64,000 nt of DNA from Oceanobacillus piezotolerans (GTDB lineage Bacteria; Bacillota; Bacilli; Bacillales; Amphibacillaceae): contig NZ_RCHR01000004.1 of the NCBI RefSeq assembly GCF_003665065.1, forward strand, positions 124,001 to 188,000. Reading direction: 5' to 3'. Under the pieces are notes generated by a model. It was not told the DNA's origin and did no database searches. It worked only from the letters and a program-made list of their open reading frames with translations. Made by a program: the position numbers and the translations under genes. This document shows, piece after piece, positions 1-8,256 of the stretch; within the stretch, counting starts at the first letter, position 1, and each line of letters starts with the position of its first letter.

Positions 1-288
1 TTTTGTCAAAGAAACTTCTTCCCCATCTACTTCTTTAACGAGCCCTAATTCTAAGAGCTGTCCTGCAAAATCAATTATATCTACTTCCTCTGCAGGATAC
101 TTTTGCTTTAAATCCTTTTCTATTTTTTCTAGTGACTCACCATTATTAATGAGATGAATTGCATCAATACATATTTCTGGCATCTCGAAATATTCACCTG
201 AGAGGGGTTCCTCTACAATATAATGCTTTTTATCTTTACGGATGGTTAGAGGATATAAAGTGAGTTGAGATTTAATGGAAAGATTCAT
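1..288 (-). CDS. PqqD-like (RRE-type) domain protein, N-terminal part, runs off window
   Basis: The first 96 residues of a longer protein are visible; the frame is open to the window edge. The start is the ATG at 288, with GGAGG eight to nine bases before it. The sequence has the look of a PqqD-like / RiPP recognition element fold: a short beta region near residues 8-37 (RKDKKHYIVEEPLSGEYFEMP), then helices (ICIDAIHLINNG, LEKIEKDLKQKYP, VDIIDFAGQLLELGLV). Such domains bind precursor peptides for modification enzymes. It is the last visible gene of a set with a 20-residue peptide and an HD-GYP protein. What the rest of the protein is (radical SAM, metallopeptidase or other) cannot be seen. The family assignment is by pattern only. 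Confidence 0.65.
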   Translation of the reverse strand, partial: MNLSIKSQLTLYPLTIRKDKKHYIVEEPLSGEYFEMPEICIDAIHLINNGESLEKIEKDLKQKYPAEEVDIIDFAGQLLELGLVKEVDGEEVSLTK

Positions 289-312
289 AATAGTTCCTCC
301 TAGATGGATTTG

Positions 313-344
313 AAAAAGGATGCTAGATTTGTAGCATCCTTTTT
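313..344 (-). terminator. Hairpin with U-run between peptide gene and PqqD-like gene
   Basis: Arms at 313-325 and 332-344 pair perfectly (13 bp, six-base loop), giving GGATGCTA stems with five Ts on the minus strand. It lies 39 bases after the peptide stop and 24 before the next start, so it could reduce read-through and make the peptide more abundant than the downstream protein, as is common after RiPP precursor genes. Confidence 0.7.
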
Positions 345-383
345 TAAATAGTTTTTCTAAGTAAAGATTCTTTTTAATAAGTA

Positions 384-446
384 TTAACGAATCCAGCCGC
401 ACCACCAGCAAGTTACTTTAATTTTATTTAACTTTCGGATTTTCAT
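384..446 (-). CDS. 20-residue Trp/Cys-rich peptide, candidate modified-peptide precursor
   Basis: A complete 20-codon frame with a near-perfect ribosome site (AAAGGAGGTGAT) eight bases before the ATG. The N-terminal half is basic (KIRKLNKIK) and the C-terminal half is TCWWCGWIR, with three Trp and two Cys. It is too short for usual gene callers. It lies 28 bases downstream of the HD-GYP gene and upstream of a protein starting with a PqqD-like domain, the arrangement expected for a leader-core precursor and its maturation protein. That it is modified or secreted is inference. No known precursor family was recognised. Confidence 0.65.
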   Translation of the reverse strand: MKIRKLNKIKVTCWWCGWIR

Positions 447-473
447 TAAGATCACCTCCTTTAACCTGTCACC

Positions 474-1634
474 CTAATTATTAGTAGAATTGTATTGATT
501 ATGATAAGTAACCCAGTTAGGAAAAACTTCTAAAAAGGCATCCACTAACTTCGGATCAAATTGACTCCCTCGCCCTTCCATTATTCGTCTTTTCGCTTCC
601 TCTAGTGGTAATGCTGCTCTATATGATCTTGAGGATGTCATCGCATCAAATGCATCTGCTAATGCGGTAGCTCTCGCAAGAAAAGGAGTCTCTTCTCCTT
701 TTAATCCATCCGGATAGCCTTTTCCATCCCAGCGTTCATGATGGTGTCTAATTACACTAATATTATCCGCTATTCCTTCTACTTGTTGTACGGCTTTTGC
801 TCCAACAGCTGGGTGTGTTTTAATAATTTCCATCTCTTCATCTGTTAATCTACCTGGCTTGGTTAGGATGGAATCTGGAATATTAATTTTTCCTATATCA
901 TGAAGTAAACATGCATGATAGAAGGACTTTAATTCATCTTCTTTATAGCGCCCAGTATATTTAGCTAGGATTCTTGCGTATTCAGCAACCCTCTCACTAT
1001 GCCCGCGTGTATATGGATCTTTTAATTCTAGGGTAGCAATAATACCTTTTACAATACCCTCTATTTGTTTATCATATGATGTTTTAACAGCATCTACATA
1101 GCTTATGAATCGACTTAGGATGAGAAAAGCTATCATTCCAAGCACTATCACCATATACGCTGGGAATATAACTGCTGAATCCTGAATAAAGAGCCCAATA
1201 ATAAGATATTTAACAATTGTCCCTAATGACACCAGATAGAAGAATCGATTATTTACAAAAATAGGAGAAAACATAACTATTGCTACTTCAACAATGTTTC
1301 CACTACTGTAAGGAAAACTACTTCCCCAATAAAACCAGACATCGTTAATTATATTGATTAGTGTATAAGTAATAAATAATATGTATTTTATTAGGTATGG
1401 TTTATGAGATTTCATTAACCATATAAAGATAGGAACAAGCCCTATCATTACAATATACATCCAATAATATTCTCCACCCGGCAACCATGTATTTAAGCTC
1501 CATGGGAACTTTGGTAGTATATAATAAAAAGCAATGTCATACCCAAAATAAATAACATAAAACAACCATAAAAACCAAACAGTAGTCCTTTTTTCCTGAT
1601 CAATTAAAATCTGAGATCTATTAATTTGCTGCAT
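474..1634 (-). CDS. Membrane-bound HD-GYP domain phosphohydrolase
   Basis: 386 residues. About six membrane segments (roughly residues 18-38, 58-75, 82-105, 116-128, 133-151, 158-179) lead into a cytosolic HD-GYP domain from about residue 190. The metal-binding HDIGK motif and the HHHERWDGKGYP motif are both intact, so cyclic-di-GMP or another cyclic dinucleotide phosphodiesterase activity is plausible. The start used is the second of two adjacent ATGs, six bases after AAGGAG; the first ATG (1637) is only three bases away. It is the first gene of a set with the 20-residue peptide and the PqqD-like protein, so the membrane part may sense that peptide (inference). Confidence 0.88.
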   Translation of the reverse strand: MQQINRSQILIDQEKRTTVWFLWLFYVIYFGYDIAFYYILPKFPWSLNTWLPGGEYYWMYIVMIGLVPIFIWLMKSHKPYLIKYILFITYTLINIINDVWFYWGSSFPYSSGNIVEVAIVMFSPIFVNNRFFYLVSLGTIVKYLIIGLFIQDSAVIFPAYMVIVLGMIAFLILSRFISYVDAVKTSYDKQIEGIVKGIIATLELKDPYTRGHSERVAEYARILAKYTGRYKEDELKSFYHACLLHDIGKINIPDSILTKPGRLTDEEMEIIKTHPAVGAKAVQQVEGIADNISVIRHHHERWDGKGYPDGLKGEETPFLARATALADAFDAMTSSRSYRAALPLEEAKRRIMEGRGSQFDPKLVDAFLEVFPNWVTYHNQYNSTNN

Positions 1635-1637
1635 CAT

Positions 1638-1950
1638 ATACTCCTTCTAATGAACTATCAATATATAATTCTACATAATTTTACCTATTTCTTCAACGTC
1701 AATCAGAGCATTTACCGAATCTTTAGATGAATTTAAGAAATAAGTTATAGAATCTTTACCTTTTTGTCGAATATTGTTCATCTTTTTAAGTATACTCCTT
1801 TGGAAAAACCTTAACTAGCCTTTATAGGTTTTATTTATATTTAACTTCTACTTATAATAATTGTGTCATTAGAAAAAAAAGAGACCATTACTAGGTGTTT
1901 TACTTTATAATGATTAAGAATGTAATTTTAAAGGAAAAGGTGTTTAATCC
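1638..1950. other. Divergent intergenic region
   Basis: 313 bases between the divergent HD-GYP and yfmM genes. A TATAAT box at 1906-1911 fits a promoter for yfmM, but no good -35 box lies 17 bases upstream of it. Nothing else recognisable. Confidence 0.4.
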
Positions 1951-3507
1951 ATGAGTTTATTAACCGTGAAAAATTTAAGTCACGGATTTGGAGATCGGGC
2001 GATTTTCAATGATGTGTCTTTTCGATTATTGCAAGGTGAACATATTGGGCTTATTGGGGCAAATGGAGAAGGTAAGTCCACGTTTATGAATATCATTACA
2101 GGAAAACTTGAACCAGATGCCGGGAATATCACTTGGTCCAAAAATGTGCGAGTCGGTTATTTGGATCAGCATGCTGTATTAAATCAGGGGATGACCATTC
2201 TCGATGTTCTGCGTACTGCGTTTCAGTATTTATTTGATATAGAATCAGAAATGAATAGCCTGTTCGCGAAAATGGGGGAAGCTGACCCTGAAGAATTAGA
2301 GAAGTTACTCGAAGAAACTGGGCGCATGCAGGATATGCTGACGAACAGTGATTTTTATACCATTGATGCAAAGGCAGAGGAAGTGGCCAATGGACTTGGT
2401 TTAAATGAATTTGGTTTAGACCGTGATGTTCATGATCTAAGTGGAGGGCAGCGGACAAAAGTTCTGCTCGCAAAGCTTTTATTAGAAAAACCAGAAATCC
2501 TTCTGCTAGATGAGCCGACTAACTACCTTGATGTGGAGCATATTGAGTGGCTTAAACATTATTTGCTCAACTATGACCATGCATTTATTCTTATTTCACA
2601 CGATATCCCATTTCTAAATAGTGTTGTTAATTTGATTTACCATATGGAAAACCAGGAGTTGTCACGCTATCCAGGAGATTATAATGAATTCCTCCGTGTT
2701 TATGAGATGAAGAAACAACAGAAAGAGGCTGCTTATAAAAAACAACAAAAGGAAATTGCCAGCCTAAAAGACTTTGTAGCGAGAAACAAAGCCAATGCTG
2801 CTACTAGTAGAATGGCAATGTCCCGCCAGAAGAAATTGGATAAGATGGATGTTATTGAACTAGATGCAGAAAAGCCAAAGCCATCGTTTGATTTCAAGCC
2901 AGCAAGAACACCAGGGAAATATCTCTTTGAAACAAAGGATCTTGTCATCGGTTACGAGGAACCATTATCCAGGCCACTTAACCTTTCCATGGAGCGCGGA
3001 CAGAAAATTGCCTTATATGGTGCGAATGGAATTGGAAAAACAACATTGCTTCGAAGCATTCTAGGTGAAATCCCATCCGTCTCAGGATCCGTCCAGCTTG
3101 GAGAGCATCTTCATATTGGATATTTTGAACAAGAAATCAAAGTCACTAATTCGAAAACCTGTATCGAAGAAGTATGGGATGAATTTCCTCATTTTACACA
3201 ATATGAAGTTCGCGCAGCGCTAGCAAAATGTGGACTAACAACAAAACATATTGAGAGTAAAGTACAAGTATTAAGTGGAGGGGAAAAGGCAAAAGTTCGA
3301 TTATGTAAGCTGATGAACAAAGAAACAAACATACTTGTACTGGACGAGCCGACCAACCACTTGGATCATGATGCAAAAGTGGAGCTAAAACGTGCATTGG
3401 ATGAATATAAAGGCAGTGTCCTTTTAATCTCTCATGAGCCAGATTTTTATGAAGGTATAGTTACAGACATTTGGAACTGTGAAGATTGGACCACTAAAGT
3501 ATTTTAA
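1951..3507 (+). CDS. yfmM: ABC-F family ATPase YfmM
   Basis: 518 residues, the length of Bacillus subtilis YfmM, and strongly alike throughout. Two ATP-binding cassettes in one chain without membrane segments: Walker A GANGEGKST near residue 36, signature LSGGQ near 163, Walker B LLLDEPTN near 185; second Walker A GANGIGKTT near 353, LSGGE near 439. A charged linker rich in Lys and Gln (about residues 250-300) joins them, as in ABC-F proteins, which act on the ribosome E site rather than in transport. It stands alone with its own terminator. Members of this family can be housekeeping translation factors or antibiotic-resistance factors; the orthology suggests the former. Confidence 0.9.
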   Translation: MSLLTVKNLSHGFGDRAIFNDVSFRLLQGEHIGLIGANGEGKSTFMNIITGKLEPDAGNITWSKNVRVGYLDQHAVLNQGMTILDVLRTAFQYLFDIESEMNSLFAKMGEADPEELEKLLEETGRMQDMLTNSDFYTIDAKAEEVANGLGLNEFGLDRDVHDLSGGQRTKVLLAKLLLEKPEILLLDEPTNYLDVEHIEWLKHYLLNYDHAFILISHDIPFLNSVVNLIYHMENQELSRYPGDYNEFLRVYEMKKQQKEAAYKKQQKEIASLKDFVARNKANAATSRMAMSRQKKLDKMDVIELDAEKPKPSFDFKPARTPGKYLFETKDLVIGYEEPLSRPLNLSMERGQKIALYGANGIGKTTLLRSILGEIPSVSGSVQLGEHLHIGYFEQEIKVTNSKTCIEEVWDEFPHFTQYEVRAALAKCGLTTKHIESKVQVLSGGEKAKVRLCKLMNKETNILVLDEPTNHLDHDAKVELKRALDEYKGSVLLISHEPDFYEGIVTDIWNCEDWTTKVF

Positions 3508-3510
3508 TAG

Positions 3511-3545
3511 AAGAAAAGAACTTGGCCGTGCCAAGTTCTTTTCTT
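3511..3545. terminator. Bidirectional terminator after yfmM
   Basis: Arms 3511-3525 and 3531-3545 form a 15-bp perfect stem around GAACTTGG/CCAAGTTC with a five-base loop and flanking A and T runs. It lies between the convergent yfmM and sulfoquinovose synthase-like genes. Confidence 0.9.
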
Positions 3546-3546
3546 C

Positions 3547-4803
3547 TTATTTAGCTAGCTCTGGTTGAGCATTGTTTTTCACTTGTTCAGGAACACCTGG
3601 TTTTTGTTCTTTGGTCCAAGTACTTGTTGCAGGTATTTTCGCATGATCAGCACGATGGGCATATTTCTCTGCCACCTTCGTTACTTCTTGTAATAATCCC
3701 TCGTCTAATGTAATAGGTTTTAAACCTTTTGAGAGGAAGAGATCATTTTTAACATGCAATTCATTTTCCGCCGCTTCTTTACGTGGATTGTCAACATTAG
3801 CAACCTCAGCGCCGGTTAATTTACTTATTAAATTAGCCAAATCTCTTACACGATGTGTTTCCGTCATTTGGTTAAAAATCATCACTTTATCTCCGTGTAT
3901 TGGTGCATTTTCAATTGCTAGTTCAATACAACGTACTGTGTCTTGGATATTGATAAAAGCACGTGTTTGACCACCAGTTCCATGCACCGTAATTGGGTGG
4001 CCAACTGCTGCTTGCATTAAGAAACGATTTAATACTGTACCATAGTCCCCATCATAATCAAAACGGTTAATTAAACGTTCATCCATTTTCGTTTCTTTCG
4101 TGTTCGTTCCCCATACAATCCCTTGGTGCAGGTCCGTGATTCTTAGGCCGTCATTCTTGTTGTAGTATTGGAATAATAATTGGTCTTGTGATTTTGTCAT
4201 ATGGTAGACAGAACCAGGATTGGTCGGATAAAGAATTTGTTGCTGTATTCTTTCTCCTTCTTCTGTTTTCACTTCAACATCTAGGTAGCCCTCAGGAATC
4301 TTCATCCCAGCTGTACCATAGCCATAGACACCCATTGTTCCTAAGTGCACAAGGTGAATATCAAGACCTGAATCTATCATGGCACACAACACATTATTGG
4401 TTGCATTCATATTATTGTTTACTGTATAACGTTTATTTTTGGAAGACTTCATCGAATAAGGAGCGGATCGCTGCTCGGCAAAGTGGACAATAACATCTGG
4501 CTGCTCGTCCATAATGACTTGAAGGAACAACTCATAATCCTGGGCAATGTTAATATTATGGAAGCCAATTCTATTACCGGAAACTTCTTCCCAAGCGCTT
4601 AGTCTAGTCCCCATCGGTTGAATCGGAGTTAATGATGATGCTTCCAATTCATTATCAATGTTACGACGGGATAAATTATCAATGATGACAACATCGTGCC
4701 CTAAGTTGGATAAATGAAGGCTTGTTGGCCATCCACAGAAACCATCTCCACCTAGAACCAATATTTTCTTGTTTGTAGTAAGATTATTCGCTTCTAAATT
4801 CAA
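3547..4803 (-). CDS. NAD-dependent epimerase, UDP-sulfoquinovose synthase (SQD1)-like
   Basis: 418 residues. The Rossmann motif GGDGFCGW near residue 19, the HFAEQRSAPYSM segment, HLGTMGVYG and the YHMTK (YxxxK) catalytic pair match the SQD1/SqdB group, which makes UDP-sulfoquinovose from UDP-glucose and sulfite. The C-terminal region (AAVGHPITVHGTGGQTR and FNQMTE) also follows this family. The start is a TTG at 4803 behind AAAGGATGG; no in-frame ATG lies before the nucleotide-binding loop. No SqdX-type glycosyltransferase is next to it, so whether it serves sulfolipid, a surface glycan or another product is open. Confidence 0.85.
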   Translation of the reverse strand: MNLEANNLTTNKKILVLGGDGFCGWPTSLHLSNLGHDVVIIDNLSRRNIDNELEASSLTPIQPMGTRLSAWEEVSGNRIGFHNINIAQDYELFLQVIMDEQPDVIVHFAEQRSAPYSMKSSKNKRYTVNNNMNATNNVLCAMIDSGLDIHLVHLGTMGVYGYGTAGMKIPEGYLDVEVKTEEGERIQQQILYPTNPGSVYHMTKSQDQLLFQYYNKNDGLRITDLHQGIVWGTNTKETKMDERLINRFDYDGDYGTVLNRFLMQAAVGHPITVHGTGGQTRAFINIQDTVRCIELAIENAPIHGDKVMIFNQMTETHRVRDLANLISKLTGAEVANVDNPRKEAAENELHVKNDLFLSKGLKPITLDEGLLQEVTKVAEKYAHRADHAKIPATSTWTKEQKPGVPEQVKNNAQPELAK

Positions 4804-4938
4804 TGTATACCATCCTTTAACTATTATTTTTTATAAGAGATAAGCTTTCTTGGAATACGCAAGTATGATATTGCTATTACTCTATAAATATAATAAGAAC
4901 ATTCTTATCATACCATGAATTTTGAGATTTATATAATA

Positions 4939-5100
4939 AAGTGAGACTTCACCAAGTGAGGTGCTTCTTTCCTCCCTACTGAGTGTTAGTTCAATGAATC
5001 GGATGTTCGACCAGGATCACTCCCCCACTCATTATTGCTGTATTCCCCAAATTCTTCTAGTTTAGGCACTTAGCCAACTACCCTCGATAAAGTTATATAA
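4939..5100. repeat. Intergenic repeat, copy A
   Basis: An element of about 130-160 bases shared imperfectly with 5503-5632. Shared blocks in order: AAGTGA-ACTTCAC, TTCTTTC, CTACTGAGTGTTAG, AATTCTTCT, CTTAGCCA and GATAAAGTTA. The two copies flank the small gene at 5337-5504 in the same orientation. I do not recognise the family. Confidence 0.6.
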
Positions 5101-5336
5101 CTTCTTTTTACACTTATATTCCATTGTATCTTTTTTTAATAGAGAATGGCTATAAATTCCAAAAAATACATCAAACCTTTACATTACCTCCATTTATTCC
5201 TGTGGTTCTGCATAAAATTATTCTAAACTATGCTATATTCTCATCCTTTAACTACAGATTTGATAAGGATTTCACTTTATATGAATGTTTTTACATTTAT
5301 GGTGAAAACTACAGAAAGTATAAAGGAGGATGAAGA

Positions 5337-5504
5337 ATGAGTCGTGGAAAGAGCTTTAATCATAAGGAAAAAGGACATCCTGGTAACTTCCCAAATCAAC
5401 CTAGAGTAGAGGGAAAGGAACATAGCCGTCAAGTAGAGCAGATAGAAGATATCGCAACACATGAAGCATTTAAAAATCGTCCAAAAAAAGATGAAATGCC
5501 TTAA
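5337..5504 (+). CDS. Small hydrophilic protein, 55 aa
   Basis: A 55-codon frame with the strong site AAAGGAGG nine bases before its ATG. The product is highly charged, with no membrane segment or Cys, starting MSRGKSFNHKEKGHPGNF and ending in KNRPKKDEMP. It resembles in character the small spore-associated proteins of bacilli, but I recognise no named family. It sits between two copies of an intergenic repeat, and the second copy begins at its stop codon. The next rho-independent terminator is at 5652-5700. Confidence 0.75.
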   Translation: MSRGKSFNHKEKGHPGNFPNQPRVEGKEHSRQVEQIEDIATHEAFKNRPKKDEMP

Positions 5505-5632
5505 GTGACACTTCACTCAGTGGGGGATTTTCTTTCTTTCTCTACTGAGTGTTAGCACCATACCTACACTTCTTTATTCTACTAGAATTCTTCTTGTTAG
5601 GGGCTTAGCCAGTTAAATGAGATAAAGTTAGA
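5503..5632. repeat. Intergenic repeat, copy B
   Basis: Second copy of the element at 4939-5100. Here CACTCAGT (5514-5521) and ACTGAGTG (5543-5550) can pair as an 8-bp stem; in copy A the left arm carries two mismatches. It starts within the stop codon of the small gene before it. Confidence 0.6.
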
Positions 5633-5651
5633 CTGCAGCTGGTTACAAAAT

Positions 5652-5700
5652 AAATAACCTTGTATCACTTTTTGGTGAAACAGGGTTATTTCCTTTTTTT
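5652..5700 (+). terminator. Rho-independent terminator
   Basis: AAATAACC...GGTTATTT stem (12 bp with a wobble) around 5652-5691, followed by TCC and seven Ts. It is 148 bases after the small gene's stop. Confidence 0.75.
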
Positions 5701-5837
5701 GCTATTCTATCCCTACCGCTTTATTAAAATGATGAACTGTTTCTTTAGAAATAGCGTGGAATTAATTGTGAGGATTTTTATGAAGGAGGCTTTTATAGCG
5801 CTTTTTTTACTAAGTTATCAGGAGAGCCTCTAGCCTC

Positions 5838-6293
5838 CTATTTTGCTAAGCTTAGAAAATCATTTAACATGATCCTATGGGTCTTAACAATATTATCCGG
5901 CATATCCTCAGGATAAAAAAACTGAAGCTCCATAGACTCTGATGAATCCATTCTTATTTCTCCTGAAAATTCATTCGTATAATAACAAATGGAAACAGAA
6001 TAGTATTCATCACCATTTGCAGCAACAGAAAAATACTGTGGTCCTGAATAAACGTTAAGTAATTGAAGATGATCCATTATTAATCCAGTCTCTTCGTATA
6101 CTTCTCTTTTTGCAACTTCCTCTGTTGATTCTCCGAGCTCCATCAAGCCACCAGGAATCCCCCAAGCCCCTTTCGGATGTGTGCGCTGCTGTAATAAAAT
6201 TCTCCCCTTTTCATCCAGAATAATGGCAACTGCACCTGGAAGGATAACCGGTCTATGACCTACTAGTTTTCGTAAATCTTCAATATAACCCAT
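5838..6293 (-). CDS. Nudix hydrolase
   Basis: 151 residues. The Nudix box is complete near residues 48-70 (GLMELGESTEEVAKREVYEETGL matches GX5EX7REUXEEXGU), preceded by the typical GAVAIILDEKGRILLQQR strand. Such enzymes cleave nucleoside diphosphates linked to another group; the substrate cannot be told from the sequence. ATG start with AAGGAG nine bases upstream. It is the last gene of a minus-strand run that begins near 9660. Confidence 0.88.
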   Translation of the reverse strand: MGYIEDLRKLVGHRPVILPGAVAIILDEKGRILLQQRTHPKGAWGIPGGLMELGESTEEVAKREVYEETGLIMDHLQLLNVYSGPQYFSVAANGDEYYSVSICYYTNEFSGEIRMDSSESMELQFFYPEDMPDNIVKTHRIMLNDFLSLAK

Positions 6294-6385
6294 GATAACG
6301 CTCCTTGTTTCTATTAAGTAATTCGTGTAAGACTGTTTTTAATTTAGGTAACCATCACTTTTTCCGTGCTTTCCCGATCATTTTA

Positions 6386-6499
6386 CTAATCTCTAAATAT
6401 GATCCAAATCAATCTAGGAAGACTAATTACCAACTCAAAAATATCAAAAAGTCCTTCTGCTATCTTTCCGCGTTTCTTCTTTCCTTGCTCTTTAGCCAT
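6386..6499 (-). CDS. Small amphipathic protein, 37 aa
   Basis: A 37-codon frame with AGAGGTGA six bases before its ATG. The N-terminus is very basic (AKEQGKKKRGKIAEG) and the C-terminus is a hydrophobic segment, LFDIFELVISLPRLIWIIF, long enough to lie in or on the membrane. It lies between the Nudix and hydrolase genes in the same direction. No family recognised; small proteins with this shape are common in bacilli. Confidence 0.6.
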   Translation of the reverse strand: MAKEQGKKKRGKIAEGLFDIFELVISLPRLIWIIFRD

Positions 6500-6541
6500 T
6501 ACAGGTCACCTCTCACTATGATATTTCCCCCTTATACGGAT

Positions 6542-7342
6542 TTACTTAGTGAAAGGTTCCATTTCCTCCATCAGCTTGCTATCGTTTGTTAAACCAGTTT
6601 CCAATATCCACGCTTCAACCATTACATTAAATAATTCTGGCTTTGCTAAAGGAATACCATGCCCAATATTAGAAATAATGACGCCAAAGCAATTGGTATT
6701 AGCTTCTACAATGTCTTTTGCAGATTTTATCATGATGGCCTTTTCCTTAGCACCAACTGTAACTAAGATTTTACTCTTAGCTTCACTGAACTCCTTAGGA
6801 ATTTCAAACGACATATTCTCTTCCAAGACTCTTAATAAGGCAGCCTGTTTTATATTTTTGCTCTCTTCATAATAAGTCTTAAAATGTTCTTCTCCTATAT
6901 ATAAGGACTTAGCTTGCAGGCGCGCAAAACTCTTATATTTTATAAGCGGAAAGGCGAGCTTAATGGAAGGGCGCAGCCATTTTTTCATAGAAGCCATAGG
7001 TCTGACAAGCGCGCTATTAATGACTGCATAATGGATTAAATCGGGTTTCATACTTAGAATTTGAATCAGCACTTGTGCACCTAAGGAGAACCCAATCACA
7101 GTCACTGGCTTTCCACTTGCTTTATCTTCAATTAAATTAATAATTGCCTCTGCACTATTATATATAGAAAAAGGCACACTTTCCTGATGAAGTCCATGTT
7201 CTGGCAAATCTGGTACAACACAATGATAACGGGAAAAATAGGGGATCTGTTTATCCCACATCCACCCGCTTACTCCTCCACCATGTAAAAATATCATTAA
7301 AGGACCCTGTTTATCCCCATATTCTCTATAATAAATCGACAA
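6542..7342 (-). CDS. Alpha/beta hydrolase
   Basis: 266 residues from the TTG at 7342. An ATG at 7363 has no ribosome site, whereas GGGGGAG stands six bases before the TTG, giving the usual family start SIYYREYGD. HGGG (oxyanion loop), nucleophile elbow GFSLGA near residue 90 and a C-terminal NIGHGIP histidine give a Ser-His pair; the acidic residue probably lies before it. The substrate is not evident. Three bases separate the longer version from the upstream GNAT gene, so the two are likely cotranscribed. Confidence 0.85.
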   Translation of the reverse strand: MSIYYREYGDKQGPLMIFLHGGGVSGWMWDKQIPYFSRYHCVVPDLPEHGLHQESVPFSIYNSAEAIINLIEDKASGKPVTVIGFSLGAQVLIQILSMKPDLIHYAVINSALVRPMASMKKWLRPSIKLAFPLIKYKSFARLQAKSLYIGEEHFKTYYEESKNIKQAALLRVLEENMSFEIPKEFSEAKSKILVTVGAKEKAIMIKSAKDIVEANTNCFGVIISNIGHGIPLAKPELFNVMVEAWILETGLTNDSKLMEEMEPFTK

Positions 7343-7366
7343 GAAATTCTCCCCCGTATTCATTTT

Positions 7367-8191
7367 TTAATTCCAAAGATAATAATCCTGAGCTTGCATA
7401 ACTTCGAAACCACAGGATTTATATAATCTCAGTGCGTGATCGTTTTTCGCCTCTACCTCCAAATATACATCATAGCCCTTTGTATACTCTTGGTTGACGA
7501 TGTTCATTAGCGCTTTTCTTCCATAACCATGACCTTGACTGGAAGGATAAATTGCAAAACCATAAATCCATGCTTCCCCATCCTGATATGCCACACGAAT
7601 CTTCCCTACCGCTTTATCCTCGCGGACAATGATATAAAAGTTATGCCCTTCTTCCTCTCGCAGTCTGTAATTATATTCTTGTGCTTCTTTTTCTGAAAAG
7701 CCAAAACACAATACATCTAGCTCTACTTCAAGATTAAAATCTATTTCTGTTATAGAATGACGGATGGTAATTACGTCGCTTTTGGTAAGAGGAATCGGCG
7801 TCCACTTCATTTGATATTCAGTCATGTCATACGAACATGAAAGCCGTTGAATGAGTCCTCTTGCAGATGTGGAGTGGGCTGGAGCATTTAGCAGAATTTT
7901 TTTATAGCCTGCTGACACAGTTGCTTTGATTGCTTTATTTAACAGTTTGGAGAAGATACCTTGCCGGCGATAATCAGGGTGCACCATTCCGCATATTTCT
8001 GCTTTGTTGCCAAAATGGTATATTCCTAAATACGCAATAAGTTCACCGTTCGTATATTGAAGGTAATCAAGGCTCTCCTTTTCCTTTCTATTATGGAGCA
8101 TATCCCAGTTCAGTTTTAACTTTATATTTTCCTTCTTTTCACAGATTTCTTGTAATATTTCAATCTTCAATAGTTCATCCTTGGTTAACAC
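7367..8191 (-). CDS. Tandem GNAT-domain acetyltransferase
   Basis: 274 residues with two GNAT folds: one around residues 20-125 (motif A-like MVHPDYRRQGIFSKLL) and one around 140-270 (GFAIYPSSQGHGYGRKALM, then KNDHALRLYKSCGFEV). Both keep the acetyl-CoA-binding R/QxxGxG/A pattern, the second better than the first. GTG start behind AAGGAG. The substrate is unknown. It lies in a run of acetyltransferase genes on the minus strand. Confidence 0.85.
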   Translation of the reverse strand: MLTKDELLKIEILQEICEKKENIKLKLNWDMLHNRKEKESLDYLQYTNGELIAYLGIYHFGNKAEICGMVHPDYRRQGIFSKLLNKAIKATVSAGYKKILLNAPAHSTSARGLIQRLSCSYDMTEYQMKWTPIPLTKSDVITIRHSITEIDFNLEVELDVLCFGFSEKEAQEYNYRLREEEGHNFYIIVREDKAVGKIRVAYQDGEAWIYGFAIYPSSQGHGYGRKALMNIVNQEYTKGYDVYLEVEAKNDHALRLYKSCGFEVMQAQDYYLWN

Positions 8192-8256
8192 CGATAATCG
8201 CTCCTTAATCTACCGTTTGTCCTATGTAAAATAACTGCTAGCTAATTTATTGTATC

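Noticed and set aside
5124..5333. Plus-strand frame of 69 codons upstream of the small gene
   Set aside because: It starts at a TTG with no ribosome site, has unlikely composition and lies within AT-rich intergenic DNA.
6305..6592. Plus-strand frame of 95 codons
   Set aside because: It is antisense to a well-supported small minus-strand gene and has no ribosome site.
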